Assembly (NCBI RefSeq): GCF_014696435.1
Contig: NZ_JACJQG010000017.1
Coordinates: 1 to 64,000, forward strand
Origin: Calothrix anomala FACHB-343
GTDB taxonomy: Bacteria > Cyanobacteriota > Cyanobacteriia > Cyanobacteriales > Nostocaceae
DNA length: 64,000 nt
Reading direction: 5' to 3'
Shown here: one piece after another, positions 19,868-30,700 of the stretch
Position numbering within the stretch: the stretch's first letter is position 1
Layout of the letters: each line of letters opens with the position of its first letter
Program-made: the position numbers and the translations under genes
Notes under the pieces: model-generated
The model's database searches: none
Told to the model about the DNA's origin: nothing
What the model saw: only the letters and a program-made list of their open reading frames with translations

Positions 19868-21700
19868 GTGAAAAAACTCTTAGGACTAGTATTATTAAGC
19901 CTTGTTGTCACCTCCCCCATAACATTGGCAGATTCATCTTTTGTAGTTGTCTTTCCCCAAACAAACCACCAAACAACTGCGGAAAAAATCTTTTTTCTTG
20001 GTACTGCACCAGCAAATGGCCAAGTGTTATTTAATGGTAAGCCAGTTACTCGGAGCAAAGCTGGTCATTTTGCCCCAAGCTTTCCCTTGCAGGTGGGAGA
20101 TAATTTGTTTACTGTCCGCCACCAAAATCGAGAACTTCAGATTAAGGTGACTAGACTTACCACTCAGCCTCAGCTACCACAGGGTTTAGCCTTTGCCAAA
20201 GATTCGTTAACGCCAGTAGCCGACATCGCCAGACTACCGGGGGAATTAATTTGTTTTAGCGCTATTGCACCGCCTAACGCCAGCGTATCTGTCACTCTAG
20301 CCAATCAAACTGTTGTTCTTGCACCCCAACCCATCAAGGCACAACTACCAAATAATTTGGCAGCCTTAACGGGGAAAAATCAACCTGCTAACCAGTCTAT
20401 CGCAGGAAGGTATGAGGGTTGCACTGTAGCCCAACAGCTTGATTACCCAATTTCCAGCCGCACGACAGTTGACGGTAATAATAATATTTCCGGTGCTGTA
20501 ATTCCAGATTCCGGTAAAAATATTGATTTGGGTACACCAGAATTTAGACTGACAATGAATGGTCAGACTGTAACGCAGTCGGGTACTGGAAAAATTCAAA
20601 TTCTCTCACCCTCACAATTACCTGTTGTGGAAATTACAGCCGACTCAGGCGTAGCGCGGACTGGCCCTAGTACTGACTATTCAAGACTGACACCACTCCC
20701 CAAAGGCACAAGAAGCAACGTCACTGCTAAAGAAGGCGAATGGTTACGCCTGGATTATGGTGCTTGGATTAATAGTAAAGAAACCCAAGTTTTACCAGGT
20801 GCAAGTTCACCACACACCATCATGCGCAGTGTTGGTTATCGAAAACTTTCTAGTGCGACAGAGGTTGTCTTTCCCCTAGAAGTTCCCGTACCTGTGAGTG
20901 TAAAACAAGGCGATCGCACTTTTACCCTCACTCTTTACAATACAACCGCCCAAACAGATATTGTTCGCACGGATGATAGTCCCCTAATTTCTCGCCTAGA
21001 TTGGCAACAGGTAGCGCCCGGACAAGTACAATACACCTTTAATCTCAAAAACTCTCAACAATGGGGATACAAGTTGAGATATGAAGGTACGAGCTTAGTT
21101 TTAACTTTGCGTCATCCACCTGCATTGAGAGAAAAAACACGCAAACCTTTATCCGGTATCAAGATTTTACTCGATCCCGGTCATGGGGGCAAAGAATCAG
21201 GTGCCAGTGGCCCAACTGGCTATTTAGAAAAAGATGTCAACTTGGTAGTTTCCAAGTTGTTGCGCGATGAGTTGGTGAAGCTAGGCGCAACGGTGGTGTT
21301 AACCAGGGAGGACGATCGCGATGTGTCTTTAGTGGAAAGGCAACAAATTATTAGTAAAGAAGAACCTGCGATCGCTCTTTCGATTCACTACAATTCCCTA
21401 CCCGATAACGGTGATGCGGAGAAAACCAAGGGATTTGGCACGTTTTGGTATAACACCCAATCACACAGTTTAGCATTATTTTTGCACAATTACATAGTCA
21501 AAAATTTGAAAAAACCTTCCTATGGTGTTTTTTGGAATAACCTCGCCCTAACGCGCCCCACGGCTGCGCCTGCGGTGTTGTTGGAATTGGGTTTTATGAG
21601 TAATCCCGATGAATTTGAGCAAGTAGTCAACCCCCAAGAACAGAAAAAGATGGCGAAAGCTTTAGCTAATGGGATTGTTGAGTGGTTTAAGTCTAGGTGA
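19868..21700 (+). CDS. N-acetylmuramoyl-L-alanine amidase (Amidase_3), exported, intact copy
   Basis: From the GTG at 19868 the product is 610 residues, starting with a clear signal peptide (MKKLLGLVLLSLVV, then PITLAD). I prefer this start to an upstream TTG (19817), which would put a polar extension before it. An N-terminal beta domain is followed by an SH3b-like domain (VARTGPSTDYSRL and WLRLDYGAWI) and an AMIN-like beta region. The C-terminal zinc amidase has DPGHGG (His439), a nearby Glu in KESGAS, SIHYNS and LLELGFMSNP, so it has a complete active site. It cuts the peptide from muramic acid in peptidoglycan. A paralogue follows 83 bases later. Tandem amidases of heterocystous cyanobacteria (amiC1/amiC2) act at septa; the SH3b layout here differs, so I give no symbol. 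Confidence 0.9.
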   Translation: MKKLLGLVLLSLVVTSPITLADSSFVVVFPQTNHQTTAEKIFFLGTAPANGQVLFNGKPVTRSKAGHFAPSFPLQVGDNLFTVRHQNRELQIKVTRLTTQPQLPQGLAFAKDSLTPVADIARLPGELICFSAIAPPNASVSVTLANQTVVLAPQPIKAQLPNNLAALTGKNQPANQSIAGRYEGCTVAQQLDYPISSRTTVDGNNNISGAVIPDSGKNIDLGTPEFRLTMNGQTVTQSGTGKIQILSPSQLPVVEITADSGVARTGPSTDYSRLTPLPKGTRSNVTAKEGEWLRLDYGAWINSKETQVLPGASSPHTIMRSVGYRKLSSATEVVFPLEVPVPVSVKQGDRTFTLTLYNTTAQTDIVRTDDSPLISRLDWQQVAPGQVQYTFNLKNSQQWGYKLRYEGTSLVLTLRHPPALREKTRKPLSGIKILLDPGHGGKESGASGPTGYLEKDVNLVVSKLLRDELVKLGATVVLTREDDRDVSLVERQQIISKEEPAIALSIHYNSLPDNGDAEKTKGFGTFWYNTQSHSLALFLHNYIVKNLKKPSYGVFWNNLALTRPTAAPAVLLELGFMSNPDEFEQVVNPQEQKKMAKALANGIVEWFKSR

Positions 21701-21772
21701 TGGGCATGGGGCATGGGGCATTGGGCATGGGGCAAATAGAATTCTTAATTTTGAATTTTGAATTTTGAATTG
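21699..21772. repeat. Heptamer repeats between the two amidase genes
   Basis: A GGGGCAT/TGGGCAT run (21699-21734) begins at the stop codon of the first amidase gene. It is followed by an AATTTTG run (about 21747-21772). Nearly the whole 83-base gap consists of these repeats, and a near-identical run starts at the stop of the second gene. Confidence 0.85.
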
Positions 21773-21783
21773 GTACAACTCTC

Positions 21784-23538
21784 ATGCAATCATTGATCAA
21801 ATTAATCGCCTTCACTTCTCTCATCACTGCCAGGGTAGCTTGGGGACAAGAAAATACAATCAAGCTGGTGTATCCGCCAACCAATCACCAAACGAAGACA
21901 GATAAAATTTTCTTACTGGGTAGCGCACCAGCAACAGGACAAGTGTTTATTAACACTCAACCCATTAAGCGCAGTCAAGCTGGTCATTTTGCGCCTAGTT
22001 TTCCCTTAAAGTTGGGAGAGAATTTGTTTACTGTGCGTTACCAAAACCAAGAATTGCTGCTGCGGGTGACAAGGTTGGCAAATCAAGCAGAAATACCAAA
22101 GGGATTAGCCTTTGCCCCCAATTCTCTCACTCCTGCTGTTGATATCTCCCGCCTACCCACAGAAGAAATTTGTTTTAATGCCATCGCTCCTCTCAATGCT
22201 AAGGTAGCGGTGAATATTGGCAAGCAAACTGTTGATTTATTACCGCAACCACAACAGATTTCTCTACCCAGCAATTCGGCTATCTTCATCAACAAAAATC
22301 AGCCTATCCCAGAATTGACTCCCGGTAAGTATCGGGGATGTAGAAAATTGCAGACAGGTGGTGATTGGCAACAACCAGAATTTCAACTCACATTCAATGG
22401 TAAAACCCTGACTCAGCCTAGTATCGGCAAGGTGCAAACTTTAACACCAAATAAATTACCTGTGGTGGAAGTTACAGCCGAAACTGCTGTAGCCCGCACC
22501 GGGCCTAGTACAGATTATTCGCGGCTGACACCGCTACCAAAGGGTGTTGTGGCAGCAGTGACGGCGAAAGAAGGTGATTGGTTACGTCTTGACTACGGCG
22601 GCTGGATTAATAGCCAAGAAACGCGGCTGCTGGCGGGTACAGTTGCCACTAGTTCAGTTATTCGCAGCGTCACATCACGGCAATTATCCACAGCAACGGA
22701 GATAATTTTTCCCCTGCAAGTACCCGTACCTGTCAGCGTTACCCACGGTGATGGAACTTTTACCCTCACCCTACATAACACTCATGCCCAAACAGACATT
22801 ATTCGCCTAGATGATAGCCCTGTAATTTCTCGCCTAGATTGGCAGCAAATTGCCCCCAAAACAGTGCAATATACCTTTCACCTCAAAAACAAACAACAAT
22901 GGGGATATAAGCTGATATACAGAAATACCAGCTTAGTTTTAAGTTTGCGTCATCCACCAAAAATTGCCAAAAAGCAACAACAGCCATTATCGGGAATCAA
23001 GATTTTACTCAATCCAGGACAAGGGGGACAAGAATCGGGTGCTGCGGGGCCTAATGGTGTGTTAGCTAAAGACTTAAATTTGCAGGTGACAAAATTATTG
23101 CGGTATGAGTTGGTAAAGCGAGGCGCAACGGTAGTCATGACAAGACAAGAGGATCGGGAGTTATCACTGGGAGAACGCCAGAAAATGATTGAACAAGAAG
23201 AACCTGCGATCGCTCTTACTTTTCATTATCGCTTTTTACCTGATGATGGTGATGCCGAAAATACTAAAGGTGTAAGTAGCTATTGGTATCATCCCCAAGC
23301 ACAAAGTTTGGCGGTGTTCCTGCAAAATCGGCTAGTGAAAAATTTAGGTAGACCTTCTTTTGGCGTATTTTGGAATAACTTGGCGTTGACACGTCCCCAT
23401 ATTGCGCCATCGGTGTTGCTGGAGTTAGGTTTTATGAGTAACCCCGATGAATTTGAGCAGATAGTCAACCAACAAGCACAGAAAAAGAAAGCGAAGGCGT
23501 TAGCAGATGGGATTGTTGAGTGGTTTAAGTCTAGGTGA
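21784..23538 (+). CDS. Amidase_3 paralogue with a disrupted zinc site (probable pseudoenzyme)
   Basis: This 584-residue protein is a close paralogue of the upstream amidase across its full length. It has a signal peptide (to about residue 21, ARVAWGQ), the N-terminal beta domain, SH3b, the AMIN-like region and Amidase_3. Its DPGHGG motif has become NPGQGG: Asp to Asn at 410 and the zinc-ligand His to Gln at 413 (codon CAA). The other site residues remain: Glu in QESGAA, His in TFHYRF, and Glu in LLELGFMSNP. Loss of one zinc ligand with an otherwise intact frame suggests a retained non-catalytic role, such as peptidoglycan binding or regulation of its neighbour. Residual activity cannot be excluded. 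Confidence 0.88.
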   Translation: MQSLIKLIAFTSLITARVAWGQENTIKLVYPPTNHQTKTDKIFLLGSAPATGQVFINTQPIKRSQAGHFAPSFPLKLGENLFTVRYQNQELLLRVTRLANQAEIPKGLAFAPNSLTPAVDISRLPTEEICFNAIAPLNAKVAVNIGKQTVDLLPQPQQISLPSNSAIFINKNQPIPELTPGKYRGCRKLQTGGDWQQPEFQLTFNGKTLTQPSIGKVQTLTPNKLPVVEVTAETAVARTGPSTDYSRLTPLPKGVVAAVTAKEGDWLRLDYGGWINSQETRLLAGTVATSSVIRSVTSRQLSTATEIIFPLQVPVPVSVTHGDGTFTLTLHNTHAQTDIIRLDDSPVISRLDWQQIAPKTVQYTFHLKNKQQWGYKLIYRNTSLVLSLRHPPKIAKKQQQPLSGIKILLNPGQGGQESGAAGPNGVLAKDLNLQVTKLLRYELVKRGATVVMTRQEDRELSLGERQKMIEQEEPAIALTFHYRFLPDDGDAENTKGVSSYWYHPQAQSLAVFLQNRLVKNLGRPSFGVFWNNLALTRPHIAPSVLLELGFMSNPDEFEQIVNQQAQKKKAKALADGIVEWFKSR

Positions 23539-23605
23539 TGGGCATGGGGCATGGGGCATTGGGCATTGGGCATTGGGCATGGGGCATTGGGCATTGGGCA
23601 TGGGA
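23537..23605. repeat. Heptamer tandem repeat (GGGCATG/GGGCATT)
   Basis: About nine copies of a GGGCAT(G/T) heptamer begin at the stop codon of the second amidase gene. The copies alternate between GGGGCAT and TGGGCAT units. The same family occurs at 5874, 21699 and 27117. Confidence 0.88.
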
Positions 23606-23635
23606 AAGAGGACAAATGACTAATGATAATTGTAC

Positions 23636-23655
23636 AGACGCGATTAATCGCGTCT
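23636..23655. terminator. Perfect 20-base palindrome between convergent genes
   Basis: AGACGCGATTAATCGCGTCT is a perfect 20-base palindrome. It lies between the amidase paralogue (plus strand) and the CBS-GGDEF-EAL gene (minus strand). It could act as a bidirectional terminator, but no U-tract follows on either side. It also resembles a dispersed cyanobacterial palindrome. Confidence 0.5.
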
Positions 23656-23683
23656 CTAACAAATGACTAATGACAAATGACTA

Positions 23684-23730
23684 ATAACAGCCCTTGCTAG
23701 TTATATTTAATTACGCCGACTAATTATTGC
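23684..23730 (-). repeat. Dispersed repeat, copy 3
   Basis: Read on the minus strand this is the same core as at 594-640 and 39050-39092: GGCGTAATTAAATATAACTA followed by GCAAGGGCTGTTATT. It abuts, and slightly overlaps, the stop codon of the CBS-GGDEF-EAL gene. Beyond the core it runs into TCATTTGTC heptamers, as does the copy at 39 kb. Confidence 0.6.
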
Positions 23731-26700
23731 AATTGGCAAGAAATATGACTACAACCTGTATTCATAAATAATGCTTCAATTTTAGGAGCAGATAGAGGCG
23801 GTGAAAACAAGTAACCTTGACCAAATTCACAGCCGAGTTCCTGTAACCATTGCAGTTGTTGTTGGGTTTCAATGCCTTCGGCTATCACTGCTAAACCAAG
23901 CTGATTGCCAATTGTAATAATAGTTTTAATAAGTTGATAATTGCGGTTGCCTGCTTGCATTTGATTGATAAAGGAACGGTCGATTTTCAAAGCATCTGCG
24001 GGTAAGCGATGGAGATAATTTAGCGATGAATATCCAGTGCCAAAATCATCAATGCTAATTTGAATACCTAATGTCTTTAATTGTTCTAAGACAATCAGCG
24101 TATCATTGATATTATTAATCAGCATAGTTTCGGTAATTTCTAAAGTTAAACAATTACCATCTACACCAGTTTCTGCTAAAATTGTTTCTATATCTCGAAC
24201 TAAAGAAGCTTTGCGCAAATCGGGAACGGACAAATTCACACTCATTTTTAAAGGCGGTAAATTGGGGTGCTGATTTTGCCAGGTTGCTAGCTGTTGACAG
24301 GCTGTGTAAAGTACCCAGTTATCTAAAAGCACAATTAAACCTGTTTCTTCAGCTATGGGAATAAATTCGGCGGGAGGAACAAAACCCCAAATAGGATGTT
24401 GCCAGCGAACTAAAGCTTCAAATCCAATGAGATGATTGGTATTAATATCAAAAATAGGTTGATAGTAAAGTATAAAGTCTTTGCGTTCTAAAGCTTTGCA
24501 AAATTCATGCTCTAAATTGAGTCTGATCAATGCTTTAGCGTGCATTTGCGCGTCAAATATTTTATAGCAGCTTTTGCCTTGGGCTTTGGCTTGATACATG
24601 GCAATATCTGAATCGCGCAATAAGTCGGAAGCTTGATGGTAACGAGCTGTGCCTAAAACAATACCGATGCTGGTAGTAATTAAAAATTCATAGCCATTGA
24701 GGATTAATGGGGACTGAAATTCTGTCAAGATTCTCTCAGCCACAACAATTGCTTCTTCAATTCCTTCGAGATTTTCGAGTAAAATGACGAATTCATCACC
24801 ACCTAAGCGAGCAGCTAAATCCATTGCCCGAATTTTGGATTTAAGCTTTTGGGAAATGATTCGCAGTAGCTGATCTCCCGCTAAATGCCCCAAGCTATCA
24901 TTGATGATTTTAAACCGATCCATGTCGAGAAACAAAACCGCAAAATGATAATTTTCTACTCGCTGGGCACGGTTAATAGCTAATTCTAACCGTTCCATGA
25001 GCATGTTACGGTTGGGTAAGTCTGTGAGGGCGTCATGCAAAGCATTGTAGGTTAATTGCTCTTCTGCATGTTTGCGTTGCGCAGCTTGCCGATAGGCATC
25101 GCTAATATCGGTGATGGTGCCAATATATCCGGTGATTTCTCCAGGTTTTTCTGATTCGGCAACGGCTTGTCCAAAGACCCAAGTTACTTTACCATCAGGA
25201 TGTTGAAAGCGATACTCTAGCTGAAAAGAACGATTTTCTTGCAAAGCCGCATTCCACTCTGTCGTAACTTTTTGCCTATCTTCGGGGTGCAATCCTTTTA
25301 TCCATCCAGTAGCGGCGGTTTCTTGGGGTGTGAGTCCGGTAATTTGACACCAATGTTCGTTAACATAATGATAATTGCCTTGGGTATCGGTGCGGAAAAT
25401 CCCCACGGGTACAGCAGCAGCTAAAGAAATATAGCGTTGTTCGCTTTGGCGAAGATCGGTTTCTGTGCGTTGTCGTTCGGCTAATTCTGTTTGCAGGTTT
25501 TGGTAAGCGGTAGCTTGTTGAATCGCGATCGCAACTTGTGTCGAAAGTTGTTGCATCAGTTTAATTTCTTCGGCTTCCCACTGGCGCGGCTTTTCACCTT
25601 CCACCACATTCAGCAATCCCCATAAGTTGTCACCTTCGATAATGGGGACTAAAATTTTCGCCCGCGTGTACAATGATTTAAGTAACTGGCGATGACAATC
25701 ACTCATCGGCGTGGTGTAGATATCTTCCACAACTCGCACCCGTTCTTTGCGATCGCTAGTTAACCAATTTGGCGTGTAACAAGCATCGTAAATTTCCTTA
25801 CCCGTCAGAGAATCACAACCATTGGCGACGGATTCGGCTACTACTACGAGTTTCCAATCTGGTTGGAATTGCCAAATAGCGGCGCGATCGCATTTTAAGA
25901 GCGATCGCACTTCATTCACTGTGGTTTGCAGAATATCCTGTAAGTTGAGGGAAGAGTGGATTTGGGTTGCAATGGTAGCAATTAGCTTTTCTCGTTCGGC
26001 TTTGGCTTTGAGTATCGCTGTACGCTCTTGAACTTGCTTTTCTAGTTCGGCGTTACGATTTTGCAGTAATTCTAATTTCTCGGCTTCTAATCGCAATACC
26101 CGATTTTCTAATACTTCAACTAAATTATTTAGCTCTAAAGGATTGAGAACTTTAAGGATACTTGTCTGAGTGACAATTCCTAATAATTCTCCTTGCTTAC
26201 CAACTACTACGACTCTTTTAACTAAATATTGCTGCATAATCTGCTGCACAATTAAAAGAGAGTCCTCTTGGTTGACTGAGAACACTGGGGTACTCATGAC
26301 ATCTTGACCTTGCAGCAGTTCAAAATCTAGTTCTAAGGCTTGAAATTGTACAATATCCCGCTCTGTGACAATTCCAATTGGTAAGCTTACAGATGCTTCG
26401 GCGACAATTACCACCGAACTTACCTGATTTTCCGCCATCAACCGGGTAATTGTTAACATCGAAACATCAGGAGGCGCACAGATGACTTGTGAAGACATCA
26501 CATCTCTTACCAGCCGTAATTGTAGCAAGTCTATAGGGCGTGATAATTGGCGCAAGCTTTCATGAGTTAAAAGTCCGACAATTTGCTGCTGCTCGTTTAA
26601 CAATGGTAGGTGGCGGATATTGTACTGCTGGAGCAAGTTAACTGCAACAAACAAATTAGTAAAAGCAGATGCTTGCCAGGTAATTACTGGATGTGTCATT

Positions 26701-27002
26701 ACCTCCCGAATTGATAGCTGTTCTAGCGATCGCTTTTGGCAACTCAGGCGTACTACATCTCTCTCTGTAAAAATCCCTAATAATTTGGCATCTTCTACTA
26801 CCAGGACACAGCTAGATCTTGCCTCCTGATGTAAGACAGCAATTTCCGTGTCTGCTGCTCTGGTAGAAGAACACACCGCCCGAATCCCACTCATCTGCGC
26901 GATCGCTACGCTCACAGGTGTATCTGGCGAAACGATCAGTGGGTTACGTACAATTGCTGACTCCAGATCAGCTGCCGTCAAAGCAGTGGAAGATAGGATC
27001 AT
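23724..27002 (-). CDS. CBS-GAF-PAS-GGDEF-EAL cyclic-di-GMP signalling protein
   Basis: This 1092-residue cytoplasmic protein starts with four CBS motifs (two Bateman modules, about 10-290). A short coiled coil (290-340), a GAF domain (about 340-500) and a PAS/PAC domain (about 520-640) follow. The GGDEF cyclase domain has an intact RLGGDEF (~734) and an I-site RxxD five residues before it (RAMD). The EAL phosphodiesterase domain (EALVRW at ~860, later ETMLINN and DDFGTGYSSL) also looks complete. CBS pairs usually bind adenine nucleotides, so it may couple energy state to c-di-GMP. Whether net synthesis or breakdown dominates cannot be told. It stands alone. Confidence 0.93.
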   Translation of the reverse strand: MILSSTALTAADLESAIVRNPLIVSPDTPVSVAIAQMSGIRAVCSSTRAADTEIAVLHQEARSSCVLVVEDAKLLGIFTERDVVRLSCQKRSLEQLSIREVMTHPVITWQASAFTNLFVAVNLLQQYNIRHLPLLNEQQQIVGLLTHESLRQLSRPIDLLQLRLVRDVMSSQVICAPPDVSMLTITRLMAENQVSSVVIVAEASVSLPIGIVTERDIVQFQALELDFELLQGQDVMSTPVFSVNQEDSLLIVQQIMQQYLVKRVVVVGKQGELLGIVTQTSILKVLNPLELNNLVEVLENRVLRLEAEKLELLQNRNAELEKQVQERTAILKAKAEREKLIATIATQIHSSLNLQDILQTTVNEVRSLLKCDRAAIWQFQPDWKLVVVAESVANGCDSLTGKEIYDACYTPNWLTSDRKERVRVVEDIYTTPMSDCHRQLLKSLYTRAKILVPIIEGDNLWGLLNVVEGEKPRQWEAEEIKLMQQLSTQVAIAIQQATAYQNLQTELAERQRTETDLRQSEQRYISLAAAVPVGIFRTDTQGNYHYVNEHWCQITGLTPQETAATGWIKGLHPEDRQKVTTEWNAALQENRSFQLEYRFQHPDGKVTWVFGQAVAESEKPGEITGYIGTITDISDAYRQAAQRKHAEEQLTYNALHDALTDLPNRNMLMERLELAINRAQRVENYHFAVLFLDMDRFKIINDSLGHLAGDQLLRIISQKLKSKIRAMDLAARLGGDEFVILLENLEGIEEAIVVAERILTEFQSPLILNGYEFLITTSIGIVLGTARYHQASDLLRDSDIAMYQAKAQGKSCYKIFDAQMHAKALIRLNLEHEFCKALERKDFILYYQPIFDINTNHLIGFEALVRWQHPIWGFVPPAEFIPIAEETGLIVLLDNWVLYTACQQLATWQNQHPNLPPLKMSVNLSVPDLRKASLVRDIETILAETGVDGNCLTLEITETMLINNINDTLIVLEQLKTLGIQISIDDFGTGYSSLNYLHRLPADALKIDRSFINQMQAGNRNYQLIKTIITIGNQLGLAVIAEGIETQQQLQWLQELGCEFGQGYLFSPPLSAPKIEALFMNTGCSHISCQLQ

Positions 27003-27746
27003 TCTGGCAAGATAGTTAAGAATTTCTTAAATTGTTACTGCGATCGTGCCCTTATCAGTACCGTAATTCCAACAGTAGATTTGCCACATTTTTCATGCAG
27101 AGAGTATGAAGGATGGGCATTGGGCAGGGGGCATTGGGCATTGGGCAGGGGGCAGGGGGCAGGGAGCAGGGGGGACAAATAATTGTTGACTATTGACTAT
27201 TGACTATTGACTCTTCAAACCAATCTTGGGATGGAAATTTGCTCGATATTTGCCATGAATCCAGTTGACAAACTGGCAATTTTTTGAGTCAAATATGGAT
27301 AATTTTGATTTTTCTATGATAAAAGTAAAATACTTTAGTCAAGTTACTACCCTGGAGCTAATCTAAACCGAATTCATGGTTATCTTTTGATTGTTTACTT
27401 TGGCTGGTTGGTTCTAGCCTGAGTTTATGAGATTTACCTAGCTTGCTTGGCAAAGCTTTCGCCTGTCTTCTTGGACTAGTTAAGGAGAGAAAATTCTCAG
27501 TTACTACTCTACTTCTTACCTAAATGCAGAAGTTAACAAGCAAAAATTTCACTCTTCCCGACTAGCTATTTTTCTTTGGGATTGACAAAAATTTTTTCAT
27601 CCACAAGAAAAATGAGTTAATTGTATTGTTAATTTTTGTAAAATCAAAGTCTTCAAGACTAGAATACTGATATGTAGATAGCTAAACTAACAAGAAGTAC
27701 ATCTTTACTGCTAATCATTAAAAGTTAATGTGGCCTAATAGCCTCA
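27003..27746. other. Intergenic region with heptamer repeats
   Basis: This divergent gap of ~740 bases holds a GGGCATT/GGGGGCA repeat tract (27117-27172), then a TTGACTA heptamer tract (27184-27213). The remaining ~530 bases are AT-rich without a convincing gene or RNA. It probably contains promoters for the flanking genes. Confidence 0.6.
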
Positions 27747-30700
27747 ATGATCCCAATACAACTAATTCTGAAAAATTTCCTCAGTTACCGCGAAGCAACT
27801 TTAGATTTTCGCGGCTTGCATACAGCTTGTATTTGTGGTTCCAATGGTGCGGGTAAATCTTCCCTTTTAGAAGCAATCACTTGGGCAATTTGGGGTGAAA
27901 GCCGCGCTGCTGCTGAAGATGATGTGATTCATACAGGCTCTAAAGAAGTCCGGGTTGATTTTACTTTCTTAAGTAATCAGCAAAAATACCGAGTCATTCG
28001 CACTCGTGTACGGAATGGGAGTAGCGTTTTAGAATTTCAAATCGAAACGCCTTCGGGTTTTCGTCCCTTGACTGGTAAAGGTGTAAGGGCAACCCAGGAT
28101 TTGATTTTAGAACATATTAAGCTTGATTACGATACTTTTATTAATTCTGCTTACCTGCGTCAAGGTCGGGCGGATGAATTCATGCTCAAGCGTCCCACAG
28201 AACGCAAGGAAATTTTAGCCGAGTTATTAAAACTTAATCAGTACGATGATTTAGAAGAACGCGCTAAAGAATCATCTCGCCAGTTTAAAGCTAGGGCGGA
28301 GGAATTGGAACGTTCTTTAGAATCGATGAAGATTCAACTCCAACAGCGTGAAACTATTGAGGCGCAAAGAACAGAGTTAGCAGCAGATTTGAATCAACTG
28401 CAACAGGTACAAGCTTTTGAAACGATTCAATTACAAAGTTTGCAGGTGGTACAGCACCAACGCCAAACTAAAGTTGAACAACTGAGTTTTGTAAGACAAC
28501 AATACCAAAATCTCAGCGAAGATTGCGATCGCCTACAACAACAGCAGTTAGCCGTTAAAGGTCAAATTGCCGATTTAGAAAAGATTTTAAGCCAAGAAGC
28601 CGAGATTCAAGCCGGATATCTTCATTATCAACATCTGCAATCCCAAGAAGAAGTTTTTACAACGAAATTTGACGCATATACCCGCGCTCAACAAACCCGC
28701 CAACAAAAGCAACAGCAGCTCGATAAACAAATTCAAGAAATTGAACGCCAACTGCAACAAGCCGCAGCGCAATTAGAAGCTGTGCAGCAACAAGAGCGAG
28801 AAATTCAGCAAACTCTGACAAAATCGGGCGATGTGGAAGCAGGATTAGCTCAACTCACCGCCGCGCGTCAACGGGTAGCCCATCTCGATCAATTGCAGAT
28901 GCAAGTGGCTCCTTTAATCCAACAACGTGCCACTTTACAAAGTCAAATCGATAGATTTCACGCTGGTTTGGTAGCGCGCTTAGAACAGCTAACAACCACA
29001 GAAAATCAACTCCAACGCCAGCAACATCGCCAACCCCAACTGCAACAAGCTGTAATGGATGTGGCGATTCAAATTGAAGAATTGGAGAAAAAGCGGGTTT
29101 ATTTACAGCGAGTTCAAGAAAAAGGACAAGAAAGAAGGCATTTTATCGAGAGATTGCAAGCCCACCAGCGAGATTATGAAAAACTCCTGGGAGAATTAGA
29201 GCAAAAGCTGCAAATGCTGCAAAATCCCAATGCACTTTGTCCCTTATGCGAACGTCCTTTAGATGAGCATCACTGGAACCGCGTAATTGAGAAGACAGAA
29301 ACAGAATTAAAAGATACACAGGGACAATTTTGGGTAGTCCGGGAACAGATGGCTGTGTCGGACAGAGAGATTCAAGTGCTGCGGCAAGAATACCGTGATA
29401 TCTCGCAACAGTTAGCAACTTATGATACATTACGGGAACAGAGAGGACAGTTAGCAGCCCAACTCGAAGCGACTAGCGATGTACAACAACAACTACAACA
29501 AATTGCTGCTGAAAGACAACATTTAGAGCGATCGCTACAATTAGGCGATTATGCCCCAGATAAACAAGCGGAACTGCGGCAATTAGACCAATATCTGCAA
29601 CAACTCAATTACAATGAGCAAGATCATGCCCTAGCGCGGAGTGAAGTGGAGCGCTGGCGCTGGGCAGAAATTAAACTACAGCAGATTAAAGACGCAACCA
29701 AGCGTCAGACTCAGTTAGCGGCGAGAAAACCAGAGTTAGCAGCCACAATTGCCCAATTAGAACTGAGAATTCAGCAAGAACAAACTGATTCTGACTGCGC
29801 CAGAGAAATCGCCGCCCTAGATCGCTATATTACAGAACTCGGTTACAGTTCCGAGCAGCACAATCAATTACGTCAGGCTGTAAAGCAAAATCAACCTTGG
29901 CAATTTCGCCATCAACAAATGTTGTCAGCCCAGCAACAGTATCCCCAACTGCAAATGCGATCGCAAGAATTAGTTGCTGCGAAAACTGCGAGATTGGCGG
30001 AAAGGCAAACATTAGCTAGCCAAATCGACAGTATTCAACAACAGTTGACAGAAACTGCTAACCCTACGGCGCAAATTCAAGCTTTAGAGCAGCAATTACA
30101 CGCACGTAGACGCCAACTAGACGAGCAAATCGCCAAATTAGGGCGATTAGAACAGTTGGCGGCGCAATTGGAAACCATGCAAAATCAGTATGAACAACAG
30201 CAGCAGCAATTACAAGCCACCAAGCAGCAACAACGGGTATATCAGGAATTAGCCCAGGCTTTTGGTAAAAATGGTATCCAAGCACTGATGATAGAAAACG
30301 TGTTGCCGCAGTTAGAAGCGGAGACAAATCAACTACTTTCGCGCCTCAGCGCCAATCAGTTGCACGTGCAATTTATCACACAAAAAGCTGGCAAGAGTAG
30401 TAAATCTACCAAGAAGAATGCCAAATTAATAGATACTCTAGACATTTTAATTGCCGATGCCAGAGGTACTAGGGCTTACGAAACCTATTCTGGCGGAGAA
30501 GCCTTTAGAATTAACTTTGCCATTCGCCTCGCCTTAGCCAAATTGTTGGCGCAGAGAGCGGGGGCGGCGTTGCAATTGTTGATTGTGGATGAAGGTTTTG
30601 GTACTCAAGATGCGGAAGGATGCGATCGCTTGATTGCGGCGATTAATGCGATCGCTTCTGATTTCGCTTGTATTCTCACCGTCACCCACATGCCCCACCT

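Noticed and set aside
21784-23538. Calling the second amidase a pseudogene
   Set aside because: The frame is complete with signal peptide and all domains. Only the zinc-ligand motif is changed, so a pseudoenzyme is the better description.
23537-23605. Possible CRISPR array
   Set aside because: The repeats are uninterrupted heptamers with no unique spacers and no cas genes nearby. They are short tandem repeats.
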